Shown here piece after piece: positions 1 through 8,164 of a stretch of DNA of 64,000 nt. This DNA is from Roseateles terrae. Lineage in GTDB: Bacteria > Pseudomonadota > Gammaproteobacteria > Burkholderiales > Burkholderiaceae_C. Under the pieces are notes generated by a model, which saw only the letters and a list, made by a program, of their open reading frames with translations, did no database searches and was not told the origin of the DNA. How positions within the stretch are numbered: the stretch's first letter is position 1; each line of letters opens with the position of its first letter. The stretch is taken from the NCBI RefSeq assembly GCF_014192155.1, contig NZ_JACHXO010000009.1:1-64000 (forward strand). Direction: 5' to 3'. The translations under genes were made by a program, and so were the position numbers.

Positions 1-273
1 GGAGGAATCGGGCTTGATGAGCCTGCCTGCAATTCTGCGGCTGCCTGCCCAGACTGACCAACAGCTGACCAGCCGTTTTGAGGGAAGATACAAGGAAGGA
101 ATGGCCCGCGAAGCGGGACAGGAGGGACATGGAGGAAATGGGGCCCCAAGTCCCTTCCCGACGCTCGACAGGTGCATTGCGCGACGTTCCCACCCCACCA
201 CTAGAGCTGTCCGTCACCGAGACCCTTCTCACCTTGCCCCCGGCGAGAGACGCCCCAAACACCTCACCCGCTT

Positions 274-960
274 ATGACCGACCTTACGCTCCGTTCCCGA
301 CTGTCCGACGCCGCCCTCGCCCTCCAGCTGTCGCTGAGTGATGCGCAACTGGACCAGTTGATGGCCTACCTTGCGTTGCTGGGCAAATGGAACAAGGTCT
401 ACAACCTCACGGCGGTGCGTGATCCTGCGGCGATGCTGACTCAGCATCTGATCGACAGTCTCAGTTTGTTGCCGGCGCTGCAACGCCATGCGTCCGGCCA
501 GCCCCTGCGCCTGATGGATGTAGGAAGTGGGGGCGGTCTCCCGGGCGTGGTAATCGCCATTGTGGATCCCACCATCGACGTCACCTGCGTCGATGCCGTT
601 GGTAAAAAGGCCTTCTTCATCGCTCAGGTCGCCGCCGAGTTGGGTCTCCCCAACCTCCACGGCGAACACGCCCGCGTCGAGCAACTCAAGGCGGCACCCT
701 TCGACGTCATCACCTCCCGCGCCTTCGCCAGTCTTGCCGACTTCACGGACTGGAGCCAGATGCACCTCAAGCCGGACGTCGGTGTTTGGGCCGCAATGAA
801 GGGCCAGCACCCCACCGAAGAGCTCGACGAGCTCCACCGCCGCGCCCCCACCCGCGAGGTGTTTCACGTGGAACAACTCTCCGTCCCCGGCCTCGACGCC
901 CAACGCTGCCTGCTCTGGATCCGCCCCTCAGCGCGCCCAACGACCTTACCCGTCGCCTGA
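274..960 (+). CDS. rsmG: 16S rRNA (guanine527-N7)-methyltransferase RsmG
   Basis: The 228-residue protein methylates N7 of G527 in 16S rRNA using S-adenosylmethionine. The SAM-binding motif DVGSGGGLPGVV lies near residue 90, preceded by the family signature around KWNKVYNLTAVRD (about residues 36-48). Length is normal for RsmG/GidB. The chosen ATG is the first one giving the typical N-terminus; no strong Shine-Dalgarno is seen. Its 3' end contains a parS-like palindrome (860-875), which encodes FHVEQ. It heads the conserved rsmG-parA order typical of the origin-proximal region of many proteobacteria. The upstream neighbour, commonly mnmG, is not recognisable inside the window. Confidence 0.96.
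   Translation: MTDLTLRSRLSDAALALQLSLSDAQLDQLMAYLALLGKWNKVYNLTAVRDPAAMLTQHLIDSLSLLPALQRHASGQPLRLMDVGSGGGLPGVVIAIVDPTIDVTCVDAVGKKAFFIAQVAAELGLPNLHGEHARVEQLKAAPFDVITSRAFASLADFTDWSQMHLKPDVGVWAAMKGQHPTEELDELHRRAPTREVFHVEQLSVPGLDAQRCLLWIRPSARPTTLPVA
860..875. other. parS-like ParB-binding site 1
   Basis: The 16-mer TGTTTCACGTGGAACA matches the conserved bacterial parS palindrome TGTTTCACGTGAAACA at 15 of 16 positions. It lies in the 3' end of rsmG, about 200 bp before parA. ParB normally nucleates on such sites near the replication origin. The match is seen directly; function is inferred. Confidence 0.85.
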
Positions 961-1083
961 ACAAACGACGCGCCAGCGACACACATCGCTGCAGAGCGCG
1001 CAAAGCCCGGTGCTCTTCTCTGACGTTTGACGACAACAGCGGTTAAGCTTCCCGCCCTGCCCTCTCCGACCCCGATCGCGTCC

Positions 1084-1857
1084 ATGGCCAAGATTTTTTG
1101 CGTAGCAAATCAAAAAGGTGGTGTTGGCAAAACGACCACCACTGTGAACCTGGCCGCCGGTCTTGCGAAGATCGGCCAGCGCGTGCTGGTGGTCGATCTG
1201 GATCCCCAGGGCAATGCCACCATGGGCTCGGGCATCGACAAACGCGCGTTGGCGCATAGTGTGTATGACGTCCTGCTGGAAGCCACCACTGTCGCAGAAG
1301 CACGCCAGCGCGCCGAAGCCTCGGGGTACGACGTCCTCGGCGCCAACCGGGAGCTCGCCGGCGCAGAAGTGGAACTGGTGGAGCTCGAGCGCCGCGAGCA
1401 ACGCCTCAAGACGGCGCTCGCCCCGGTCGATAAAGAGTACGACTTCATCCTCATCGACTGCCCGCCGTCGCTCTCCATGCTGACACTGAACGGCCTGTGC
1501 TCCGCGCACGGTGTCGTCGTACCCATGCAGTGCGAGTACTTTGCGCTGGAAGGCCTGACCGACCTGGTCAACACCATCAAACAGATCCACGCCAATCTCA
1601 ACGCAGACCTGCAGATCATCGGCTTGCTGCGGGTGATGTTTGATCCCCGCATCACCCTGCAGCAGCAGGTCAGTGAGCAGCTCAAGGCCCACTTCGGCGA
1701 GAAGGTGTTCGACACCGTCATCCCCCGCAACGTCCGTCTGGCCGAGGCTCCCAGCTATGGCATGCCCGGCGTTGTGTTCGACAGTGCATCCAAGGGCGCC
1801 CAGGCCTTCATCGACTTCGCCAAGGAAATGGTGAAACGCGTCGGGACGATGCGGTGA
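1084..1857 (+). CDS. parA: Chromosome-partitioning ATPase ParA (Soj)
   Basis: The 257-residue P-loop ATPase forms dynamic DNA-bound gradients that move ParB-parS complexes. It has the deviant Walker A KGGVGKTT at residues 11-18, the DLDPQGNAT motif near residue 40 and the Walker B stretch ILIDCPPS near residue 122. The ATG at 1084 is preferred over an upstream in-frame GTG/ATG because family members begin MAKIFCVANQKGG. It follows rsmG by 123 bp and overlaps the next gene by 4 bases (GTGA), implying translational coupling. Its partner parB lies 2.9 kb downstream rather than adjacent, which is unusual. Confidence 0.96.
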   Translation: MAKIFCVANQKGGVGKTTTTVNLAAGLAKIGQRVLVVDLDPQGNATMGSGIDKRALAHSVYDVLLEATTVAEARQRAEASGYDVLGANRELAGAEVELVELERREQRLKTALAPVDKEYDFILIDCPPSLSMLTLNGLCSAHGVVVPMQCEYFALEGLTDLVNTIKQIHANLNADLQIIGLLRVMFDPRITLQQQVSEQLKAHFGEKVFDTVIPRNVRLAEAPSYGMPGVVFDSASKGAQAFIDFAKEMVKRVGTMR

Positions 1858-2657
1858 GCCCCCTGCCGCAGCCCCCTGAATCTCTGCGTGCGCTTGCGAG
1901 GCGCGCCGAAGAGGCGGGCTTGCATGCCGCGGCTTCTCCACGTGAAACACGCGTCGACGGCTGGTTGATCCGCCTCTCCCCAGGCAAGGCCCGACGCTCG
2001 CGCTGCGTCAACGCGCTGGGCAGTACCGGTGAGTTGCCGCTGGACGATTTGATCGTCCGATGCCGTAGGAGCTTCGAACAGGCAGGGCTGCCGGTTCTCT
2101 TTCGCATTACCCCATTCAGCCAACCGGCCGCACTCGACGACTGGCTCGACGCCCGTGGCTGGAGAGCCTTTGATCCGACGGATGTCCAGGTGCTTCCGCA
2201 CCTCGATCACCTGGTCCCGACAAGCTCAGGCGCGACGCTTCAAGCGATGTCTGCGGACGCGTACGCGACCTTGGTGGGCTCTCAGCGGGGATCGTCCCAG
2301 GAAGAGATCCTGGGACACGCCGAGCGTCTCAAAACCGCGCCGGTACGCCACCAGGCCTTCTGCTTGCAGCAACCCAATGGCGAGCCCCTGGCCTATGGGC
2401 AAATCGCGCTGGACGGCACCTTGGCGGGTCTTTTCGATATCGTCACCGTTGCCGCGCACCGCGGCCAGGGGTGGGGGCGAACCCTCTGCACTGAACTGCT
2501 GCTGGAGGCGCGGCGGCAGGGCGCCCTGGAGGCCTATCTGCAGGTCGCCGTCGACAATGCCCCGGCGCAGGCCTTGTATGCGGGTCTGGGCTTCCAGCGC
2601 GCCTATCGCTACCACTACCGCAGCGACGACCCCCGCACCTGGCCGGAAGGCGTCTGA
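1854..2657 (+). CDS. GNAT family N-acetyltransferase, two-part
   Basis: The 267-residue protein begins at a GTG overlapping the parA stop codon (GTGA). The C-terminal half (about residues 130-265) is a GNAT fold with the acetyl-CoA loop HRGQGWGRTL and the motif AQALYAGLGFQ near the end. The N-terminal half resembles the accessory domain of two-part GNATs, with a VDGWLIRLSPGKARRS stretch near residue 35. The acceptor is unknown; small molecules or protein N-termini are both possible. Coupling to parA suggests co-transcription but not necessarily a role in segregation. A second parS-like sequence lies inside its 5' part. Confidence 0.85.
   Translation: MSPLPQPPESLRALARRAEEAGLHAAASPRETRVDGWLIRLSPGKARRSRCVNALGSTGELPLDDLIVRCRRSFEQAGLPVLFRITPFSQPAALDDWLDARGWRAFDPTDVQVLPHLDHLVPTSSGATLQAMSADAYATLVGSQRGSSQEEILGHAERLKTAPVRHQAFCLQQPNGEPLAYGQIALDGTLAGLFDIVTVAAHRGQGWGRTLCTELLLEARRQGALEAYLQVAVDNAPAQALYAGLGFQRAYRYHYRSDDPRTWPEGV
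1934..1949. other. parS-like ParB-binding site 2
   Basis: TTCTCCACGTGAAACA matches the parS consensus at 13 of 16 positions, and the CACGTGAAACA right half is perfect. It lies 1.07 kb from site 1, inside the GNAT gene, where the reading frame encodes SPRETR. Two sites so close together around parA support real ParB loading, although this copy is weaker. Confidence 0.6.
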
Positions 2658-2659
2658 GC

Positions 2660-3094
2660 TCAGCCCCGGGGGGTCCAGACCTTCAGCATGATGTGGCGGG
2701 TGAAGCCCGGCACATAATCATGCACATGGGCCATGCAGACGTAGCCGAGGTGCTCCAGAAGATCGGACACTTCATCCAGAAGCGTCTCGATCAGCGCATC
2801 CACGCATCCCCGGCGCAGCGCCTGAGCTTCAAGCTGGCGCAGGCAGTCGCCGCCCAGCCCCTGCCCCCGCTGGTCCTCCCGGACCCACAGGTAGCTCACA
2901 TACAGGCGCTGGAACTCGGTCCGGCCCCAGCCGCCCGCGATCAGCTCACCGTTTTCGTACAAGGCCACCGCAATGTCACGGGCATCGCTGCCCTGCGTCT
3001 GCTGACGGCCATGTAGCACCACGGCCTGCTCGATGGCCTCCAGCACGGCCGCCGGGACCTCTTCGTCCCGGCGCCACAGCCGATCCGTGCTCAC
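2660..3094 (-). CDS. GNAT family N-acetyltransferase
   Basis: The 144-residue single-domain acetyltransferase has the acetyl-CoA binding loop [11 protein letters not shown] near residue 75 and a C-terminal DLLEHLGYV segment. Its start codon overlaps the argC stop by 4 bases, so it is probably the second gene of an argC-GNAT operon. The acceptor substrate is not evident. Linkage to arginine biosynthesis is suggestive only. It converges on the preceding GNAT gene with a 2-base gap, and no terminator is visible between them. Confidence 0.85.
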   Translation of the reverse strand: MSTDRLWRRDEEVPAAVLEAIEQAVVLHGRQQTQGSDARDIAVALYENGELIAGGWGRTEFQRLYVSYLWVREDQRGQGLGGDCLRQLEAQALRRGCVDALIETLLDEVSDLLEHLGYVCMAHVHDYVPGFTRHIMLKVWTPRG

Positions 3095-4035
3095 ACCAGA
3101 CCGGTGGTTTCGTCCACGCCCAGATGCACGTTCATCGACTGCACGGCCGCACCGCTGGCGCCCTTGCCGAGGTTGTCCAGGCGGGCCATCACCAGAATCT
3201 GCTGCTCATTGCCAAAGACAAACAGGTCGACATGGTTGGTGTCGTTGTTCGCCTGGACGTCAAAGAAGCCGTGCGCCATCGTGTCCGGATCCCGCAGCGG
3301 CATGACGCGAACGAACCGCTCGCCTTCGTAATGTGCCGCCAGTGCGTCCCGCACCTGGCCAGGCGTGGTGCCGGCACGCAGGTCGCTCAGATGCAGCGGT
3401 ACCGTGACCCCCAGACCCTTGTAGAAGTTGCCGACGATGGGCATGAAGACCGGCGGAACCGTCAGACCGGTATGCGCCATCATCTCGGGGATGTGCTTGT
3501 GAGCCAGCCCCAACGCGTACGGGCGCGGCGAGGCCAGCTTGGCGTTGCCGCCCGCTTCATACTCCGCAATCATGGACTTGCCCCCCCCGGAATATCCGGT
3601 GATGGAGGTCGCGGTGACATGCGCCGTCGGGGGCAGCAAGCCCGCGTCGACCAGCGGGCGCACCGCCAGAATGAAGGCCGTGGCGTGGCAGCCCGGGTTG
3701 GCAATCCGCTTGACGGATCGGATCGCATCGCGCTGTCCGCCCGACAGCTCCGGCAGACCGAACACCCACCCCGGCGCCGTGCGGTGGGCCGTGCTGGCGT
3801 CGATCAGGCAGGTCCTGGGATTGGTGACCATGGCCGCCGCTTCGCGCGAGGCGGCATCGGGCAGGCACAAGAAGGCGACGTCGGCGGCATTGAGCAGGCG
3901 CGCCCGCTCGGCGGCGTCCTTGCGCTTGTCCGCGTCAATGCGCAGCACTTCGACGTCCGTGCGGAGCGCCAGATATTCATTGATGCGCAGGCCGGTCGTC
4001 CCTTCCTGTCCGTCCACATACACCGCGTACTTCAT
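3091..4035 (-). CDS. argC: N-acetyl-gamma-glutamyl-phosphate reductase, short (type 2) form
   Basis: The 314-residue enzyme catalyses the NADPH-dependent reduction of N-acetylglutamyl-5-phosphate to the semialdehyde in arginine biosynthesis. The active-site cysteine sits in NPGCHATAF near residue 115, and the N-terminus has the dinucleotide-binding stretch [12 protein letters not shown]. At about 310 residues it belongs to the shorter ArgC type, distinct from the roughly 340-residue form. A GGAG Shine-Dalgarno lies 8 bases before the ATG. Together with the following GNAT it forms a leftward unit inserted between parA and parB. It diverges from the hydrolase gene at 4095 across 59 bp. Confidence 0.94.
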   Translation of the reverse strand: MKYAVYVDGQEGTTGLRINEYLALRTDVEVLRIDADKRKDAAERARLLNAADVAFLCLPDAASREAAAMVTNPRTCLIDASTAHRTAPGWVFGLPELSGGQRDAIRSVKRIANPGCHATAFILAVRPLVDAGLLPPTAHVTATSITGYSGGGKSMIAEYEAGGNAKLASPRPYALGLAHKHIPEMMAHTGLTVPPVFMPIVGNFYKGLGVTVPLHLSDLRAGTTPGQVRDALAAHYEGERFVRVMPLRDPDTMAHGFFDVQANNDTNHVDLFVFGNEQQILVMARLDNLGKGASGAAVQSMNVHLGVDETTGLV

Positions 4036-4094
4036 CGCGCCGCTCCTGCAAAATCCGCTGCTTGTTCAGAAAACGCGAAGCATAAGGCCAATAG

Positions 4095-4733
4095 ATGACC
4101 GACATCGCGCCCGACACCGATCTCCACACCCACGCAACACCTGACGGCTCAGAGGCCAGTGTCAGCGAGGCGGGTGGGCGACCGGTCTTCCTGCTGCCCG
4201 GCTGGCTCAACTCCGATCCGGACCACTGGCAGAGCCTGTGGGAGCGCCGTCACGGAGATCAGCGGGTGGAACAGGCGGACTGGTCATGGCCCCGGCGCGG
4301 AGACTGGATGGCCCGGCTGGACGAGGTCCTGCAGCAAGACACTCGCCTGGACACCCAACCCGCGCTGCTGGTGGCCCACAGCCTGGGCTGCCAACTGGTG
4401 GCCTCATGGGCCAAGCATTCGCAGCACACGCGTCGCGTGGCGGGCGCGCTGATCGTGGCCCCGCCGGATACCGAACGGGACGACATGCCCCCTCAGCTGC
4501 ACAACTGGAAGCCGATCCGCCGCAGCCGCCTGCCCTTTCCCAGCGTGATGGTGGTCAGCACCAACGACCCCTACTGCAGCCTCGAACGTGCCACCGAGAT
4601 GGCCGCGGACTGGGGCTCCGAAGTGGTCATTGCGGGCCCCCTGGGTCACCTGAATACGGCCAGCGGCCTGGGAGAGTGGCCCGAGGGCCGTGCCCTGCTC
4701 CATCGGATCGCGGACAATCGCGCCCCATGGTGA
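4095..4733 (+). CDS. RBBP9/YdeN-family alpha/beta serine hydrolase
   Basis: The 212-residue protein has an alpha/beta-hydrolase fold of the RBBP9/YdeN group. It carries FLLPGWLNSDPDHWQ near residue 35, the nucleophile elbow VAHSLGCQ near residue 95, and a late GPLGHLN segment supplying the catalytic histidine. Substrates of bacterial members are mostly unknown. Its last codons overlap the parB start, so the two genes are translationally coupled. A second member of the family lies at 25653. The first 30 residues before the fold are low-complexity, so a later start is possible. Confidence 0.88.
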   Translation: MTDIAPDTDLHTHATPDGSEASVSEAGGRPVFLLPGWLNSDPDHWQSLWERRHGDQRVEQADWSWPRRGDWMARLDEVLQQDTRLDTQPALLVAHSLGCQLVASWAKHSQHTRRVAGALIVAPPDTERDDMPPQLHNWKPIRRSRLPFPSVMVVSTNDPYCSLERATEMAADWGSEVVIAGPLGHLNTASGLGEWPEGRALLHRIADNRAPW

Positions 4734-5638
4734 CCAAGAAACCCAAGGGCCTCGGTATGGGCCTCGAGGCCCTGCTCGGGCCGAAAGTCAGTGATGCTCC
4801 CGCCGTGCGCGAGGGCGAACCCGGAATACTGCCCCTGACCCAGATGCAGGCCGGCAAGTATCAGCCGCGCACCCGCATGGATGAAGGCTCGCTCTACGAG
4901 CTGGCCGAAAGCATCAAAGCGCAAGGGATCATGCAACCGATCCTGGTGCGGCCGATCACGCCCAGCGGCGCGGTGCGTTATGAAATCATCGCCGGTGAAC
5001 GGCGTTTCCGCGCCGCCAAGCTGGCGGGCCTGGCCGAGGTGCCGGTGCTGGTGAAGGCGGTGCCGGATGAGTCCGCCGCCGCCATGGCGCTGATCGAGAA
5101 CATCCAGCGTGAAGACCTCAACCCGCTGGAAGAAGCGCAGGGCCTGCGCCGCCTGGTGGAAGAGTTCGGGCTCACCCATGAGCAGGCGGCGCAAGCCGTT
5201 GGACGCTCCCGCAGCGCGGCCAGCAACCTGCTGCGCCTCCTGAACCTGGCCGATCCGGTGCAGAACATGCTGATGGCCGGCGACCTGGACATGGGCCATG
5301 CCCGCGCCCTGCTCTCGCTGGACGGCGCGCATCAGATCACCAGCGCCACAGAGATCGCTGCGAAGAAGCTCAGCGTGCGCGAAGCCGAGAAGCTGGTGCA
5401 ACGCCAGCAGGCCTCTGCCGGTCGGCAAGCGCCCTTGCTGCGCGTCAAGAGCGACAAGAGCCGCGATGTCCTCCGCCTGGAGGAAGAGCTGTCGGATCTG
5501 CTCACCGCCCAGGTGGAAATCCGCGTCAAAAAGAAGACGAAACGGGGCGAGCAGGGCGAGGTGGCCATCAGCTTTGGTTCACTCGATGAGTTGAACGGCT
5601 TGCTGCAAAAGCTGCGCGGATCCAACGGCGCTGACTGA
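4727..5638 (+). CDS. parB: Chromosome-partitioning protein ParB
   Basis: The 303-residue protein is a parS-binding CTPase clamp. It begins MVTKKPKGLGMGLEALLG, the usual ParB N-terminus. The CTP-binding box GERRFRA lies near residue 88, the ENIQREDLNPLEEA segment near residue 122, and a helix-turn-helix around THEQAAQAVGRSRSAASN near residue 150. The C-terminal dimerisation region is normal length. The ATG at 4727 overlaps the upstream hydrolase by 7 bases; a GTG one codon later is an alternative. It is separated from parA by 2.9 kb of other genes, an uncommon arrangement. Confidence 0.96.
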   Translation: MVTKKPKGLGMGLEALLGPKVSDAPAVREGEPGILPLTQMQAGKYQPRTRMDEGSLYELAESIKAQGIMQPILVRPITPSGAVRYEIIAGERRFRAAKLAGLAEVPVLVKAVPDESAAAMALIENIQREDLNPLEEAQGLRRLVEEFGLTHEQAAQAVGRSRSAASNLLRLLNLADPVQNMLMAGDLDMGHARALLSLDGAHQITSATEIAAKKLSVREAEKLVQRQQASAGRQAPLLRVKSDKSRDVLRLEEELSDLLTAQVEIRVKKKTKRGEQGEVAISFGSLDELNGLLQKLRGSNGAD

Positions 5639-6064
5639 CCCGGGAAATACCCCAACCCCCCCCGGTCAACGGGGAAGAATGCACGCCGTTGTAGGTGTGG
5701 GGTCACCTGTTGCTATCGCAGATCGTCGCTGATGGGCGTAGCATCAACCGGACAAAGCCTCATCGTCAGCACAGGCTTCATGCGATGCATGCAGCAGCTC
5801 ATGAGGCTTTGGTCCAGCATGGGGTGCCTGTTTGCCCTACCGTAGAACCCACAAGGAAATCTGCTGTGACGGTAGGCTGCTTTGAGGTAGTGTTGAAGCA
5901 CGCATGTTGATGCTCGCTTGATTCGTTGAGATTGTTGGTTCCACGCTGAGCTCGGAAAGCTCTGATGACGCCTTGAGTCACGGACGTCGCCAGAACTTCC
6001 TGGACGATGCGGGCCCTGCCGGGCTACGCCTCGCCTCCCAAACGACTAACTGTTGGAGGTCAGC
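5639..6064. other. Intergenic region between parB and prkA, with hairpins
   Basis: These 426 bases have clearly lower GC than the flanking genes and no convincing coding frame. They contain a nested inverted repeat (5753-5811), an 8-bp inverted repeat at 5836-5843/5869-5876 (CCTACCGT/ACGGTAGG, 25-base loop), and a weak 5-bp hairpin near 5949-5962. A good GGAGGT ribosome site is present at 6055-6060. The region probably holds the prkA promoter and long leader. No confident -35/-10 pair could be assigned. Confidence 0.6.
5753..5811. repeat. Nested inverted repeat upstream of prkA
   Basis: Outer arms CAAAGCCTCAT (5753-5763) and ATGAGGCTTTG (5801-5811) are perfect complements. Inside them GCTTCATGC (5775-5783) and GCATGCAGC (5787-5795) pair with one mismatch around a 3-base loop. 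No T-tract follows, so it is unlikely to be an ordinary intrinsic terminator. Confidence 0.7.
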
Positions 6065-7987
6065 ATGGATGTGATCAGCCATTTCGCGGCACGATACGAA
6101 CGAGGCAAGGTCGAAGAGCTCACGCTGGAGGAATACCTCCAGGAGTGCAAACGCAATCCACTCGCTTACGCCACCGCTGCCGAGCGCATGCTCAAGGCCA
6201 TCGGTGAGCCGCAGATGATGGACACACGCAACGACCCGCGTCTGTCCCGCATCTTCCAGAACAAGGTCATCAAGATCTACCCGGCCTTCGCCGAATTCTT
6301 CGGCATGGAAGACGCCATCGAGCAGGTGGTGAGCTACTTCCGGCATGCCGCGCAGGGCCTCGAAGAAAAGAAGCAGATCCTTTATCTGCTGGGCCCGGTG
6401 GGCGGTGGCAAGAGCTCCATCGCCGAGCGGCTCAAGCAACTCATGGAGCATGTGCCCTTCTATGCGTTGAAGGACTCTCCGGTCAATGAATCGCCACTCG
6501 GACTCTTCGACCCGGTCGAGGATGGCCCGCTGCTGGAACGTGAATACGGCATCCCGCGCCGTTACCTCAACCGCATCCTCAGCCCCTGGGCGGTCAAGCG
6601 CCTGGATGAATTCGGCGGCGACATCCGCAAGTTCAAGGTGGTCAAGCGTCACCCCAGTGTGCTCAAGCAGATTGGGGTGGCCAAGACCGAGCCGGGGGAC
6701 GAAAACAACCAGGACATCAGCTCACTGGTGGGCAAGGTCGACATCCGCAAGCTGGAGACCTATGCCCAGGACGATCCCGATGCCTACAGCTATTCCGGCG
6801 GTTTGTGCCTGGCCAACCAGGGCCTGCTGGAATTCGTGGAAATGTTCAAGGCACCGATCAAGGTGCTTCACCCGCTGCTGACTGCCACCCAGGAAGGCAA
6901 CTTCAAGGGGACGGAAGGCTTTGGTGCGATTCCTTTTGACGGCATCGTGCTGGCCCACAGCAATGAAAGTGAGTGGAAGAGCTTCCGCAACAACAAGAAC
7001 AACGAAGCCTTCCTGGACCGGATCTACATCGTCAAGGTGCCTTACTGCCTGCGCGTGAGCGAGGAAGTGAAGATCTACGAGAAGCTGATCCGCAACTCGT
7101 CCCTGGCCGAAGCCAAGTGCGCACCGGGCACGCTGAAGATGATGGCGCAGTTTGCGGTGCTGACGCGGCTGAAGGAACCGGAGAACTCCAGCATCTTCAG
7201 CAAGATGCAGATCTACGACGGCGACAACCTCAAGGACACCGATCCCAAGGCCAAGTCGCTTCAGGAATACCGTGATTACGCCGGCGTGGATGAAGGCATG
7301 GCCGGCATCTCCACACGGTTTGCCTACAAGATCCTCTCCAAGGTCTTCAACTTCGATTCCACCGAAGTGGCCGCCAATCCGGTGCACCTGATGTATGTGC
7401 TGGAGCAGCAGATCGAACGCGAGCAGTTCACGCAGGACGCCGAGCAGAAGTTCATCGGCTTCATCAAGGAAGTGCTGGCGCCGCGGTATGCCGAGTTCAT
7501 CGGCAAGGAGATCCAGACCGCCTATCTGGAGAGCTACAGCGAATACGGCCAGAACATCTTCGACCGCTATGTGACCTATGCGGATTACTGGATCCAGGAC
7601 CAGGAATATCGGGACACCGACACCGGTGAAGTGTTTGATCGCTCGGCCCTGAATGCGGAGCTCGAGAAGATCGAGAAGCCCGCAGGCATCAGCAATCCGA
7701 AGGATTTCCGCAACGAGATCGTCAACTTCGTCCTGCGGGCCCGCGCCAACAACTCGGGCAAGAACCCGGCGTGGACCAGCTATGAAAAGCTGCGCACGGT
7801 GATCGAGAAGAAGATGTTCTCCAACACCGAGGAACTGCTGCCGGTGATCAGCTTCAACGCCAAGGCCAGCGCGGACGAAGCGAAGAAGCATGAGAACTTC
7901 GTGCAGCGTATGGTGGACAAGGGCTACACACCGAAGCAGGTGCGCCTGCTCTGCGAGTGGTACCTCCGCGTAAGGAAGAGTAGTTGA
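6065..7987 (+). CDS. prkA: PrkA/YeaG-type AAA+ serine protein kinase
   Basis: The 640-residue protein matches the length of E. coli YeaG (about 644). The N-terminal AAA region has the Walker A motif GPVGGGKSS near residues 110-118, followed by the PrkA-specific core and the C-terminal segment to RVRKSS. In other bacteria this protein acts in nutrient-stress and sporulation-linked signalling; kinase and ATPase/protease activities have both been proposed. The ATG at 6065 is chosen because GGAGGT ends 4 bases upstream; an ATG at 6053 has no such site. It heads prkA-yeaH-spoVR, a conserved trio, with 177 bp to yeaH that contains a dispersed repeat. Confidence 0.95.
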   Translation: MDVISHFAARYERGKVEELTLEEYLQECKRNPLAYATAAERMLKAIGEPQMMDTRNDPRLSRIFQNKVIKIYPAFAEFFGMEDAIEQVVSYFRHAAQGLEEKKQILYLLGPVGGGKSSIAERLKQLMEHVPFYALKDSPVNESPLGLFDPVEDGPLLEREYGIPRRYLNRILSPWAVKRLDEFGGDIRKFKVVKRHPSVLKQIGVAKTEPGDENNQDISSLVGKVDIRKLETYAQDDPDAYSYSGGLCLANQGLLEFVEMFKAPIKVLHPLLTATQEGNFKGTEGFGAIPFDGIVLAHSNESEWKSFRNNKNNEAFLDRIYIVKVPYCLRVSEEVKIYEKLIRNSSLAEAKCAPGTLKMMAQFAVLTRLKEPENSSIFSKMQIYDGDNLKDTDPKAKSLQEYRDYAGVDEGMAGISTRFAYKILSKVFNFDSTEVAANPVHLMYVLEQQIEREQFTQDAEQKFIGFIKEVLAPRYAEFIGKEIQTAYLESYSEYGQNIFDRYVTYADYWIQDQEYRDTDTGEVFDRSALNAELEKIEKPAGISNPKDFRNEIVNFVLRARANNSGKNPAWTSYEKLRTVIEKKMFSNTEELLPVISFNAKASADEAKKHENFVQRMVDKGYTPKQVRLLCEWYLRVRKSS

Positions 7988-8058
7988 CCCCCCCCTACTC
8001 GCTTCGCGAGCCCCCCAGGGGGCGCGCCCGAGGGCCTGGCAGAGCCAGTTCCCTGGGC
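7988..8058 (+). repeat. Dispersed repeat, copy A
   Basis: This segment directly after the prkA stop resembles the repeat units at 48.36-48.51 kb. It shares the CGCTTCG stretch, a CCCCCAGGGGG palindrome and GGCCTGGCAGAGCCAGTTCC. It lies 40 kb from the other copies, which shows the family is dispersed. The CTGGC/GCCAG arms can form a hairpin, and the element may act as a structured spacer between prkA and yeaH. Confidence 0.6.
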
Positions 8059-8164
8059 GCCGCTGGAGGGGGGCGGGCGCAAGGCGCCGCCCACTGCGGC
8101 TCATGAGGTGGGGAGTGGCTGGGTGACGTAGCTTGTGCGGTGAGAGTCCTTCCAAAGGTTGTTT

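Noticed and set aside
1-273. Possible 3' end of an mnmG-like gene or short coding frames before rsmG
   Set aside because: The short overlapping frames have no family resemblance or ribosome site, and too little upstream sequence is present to identify a gene end.
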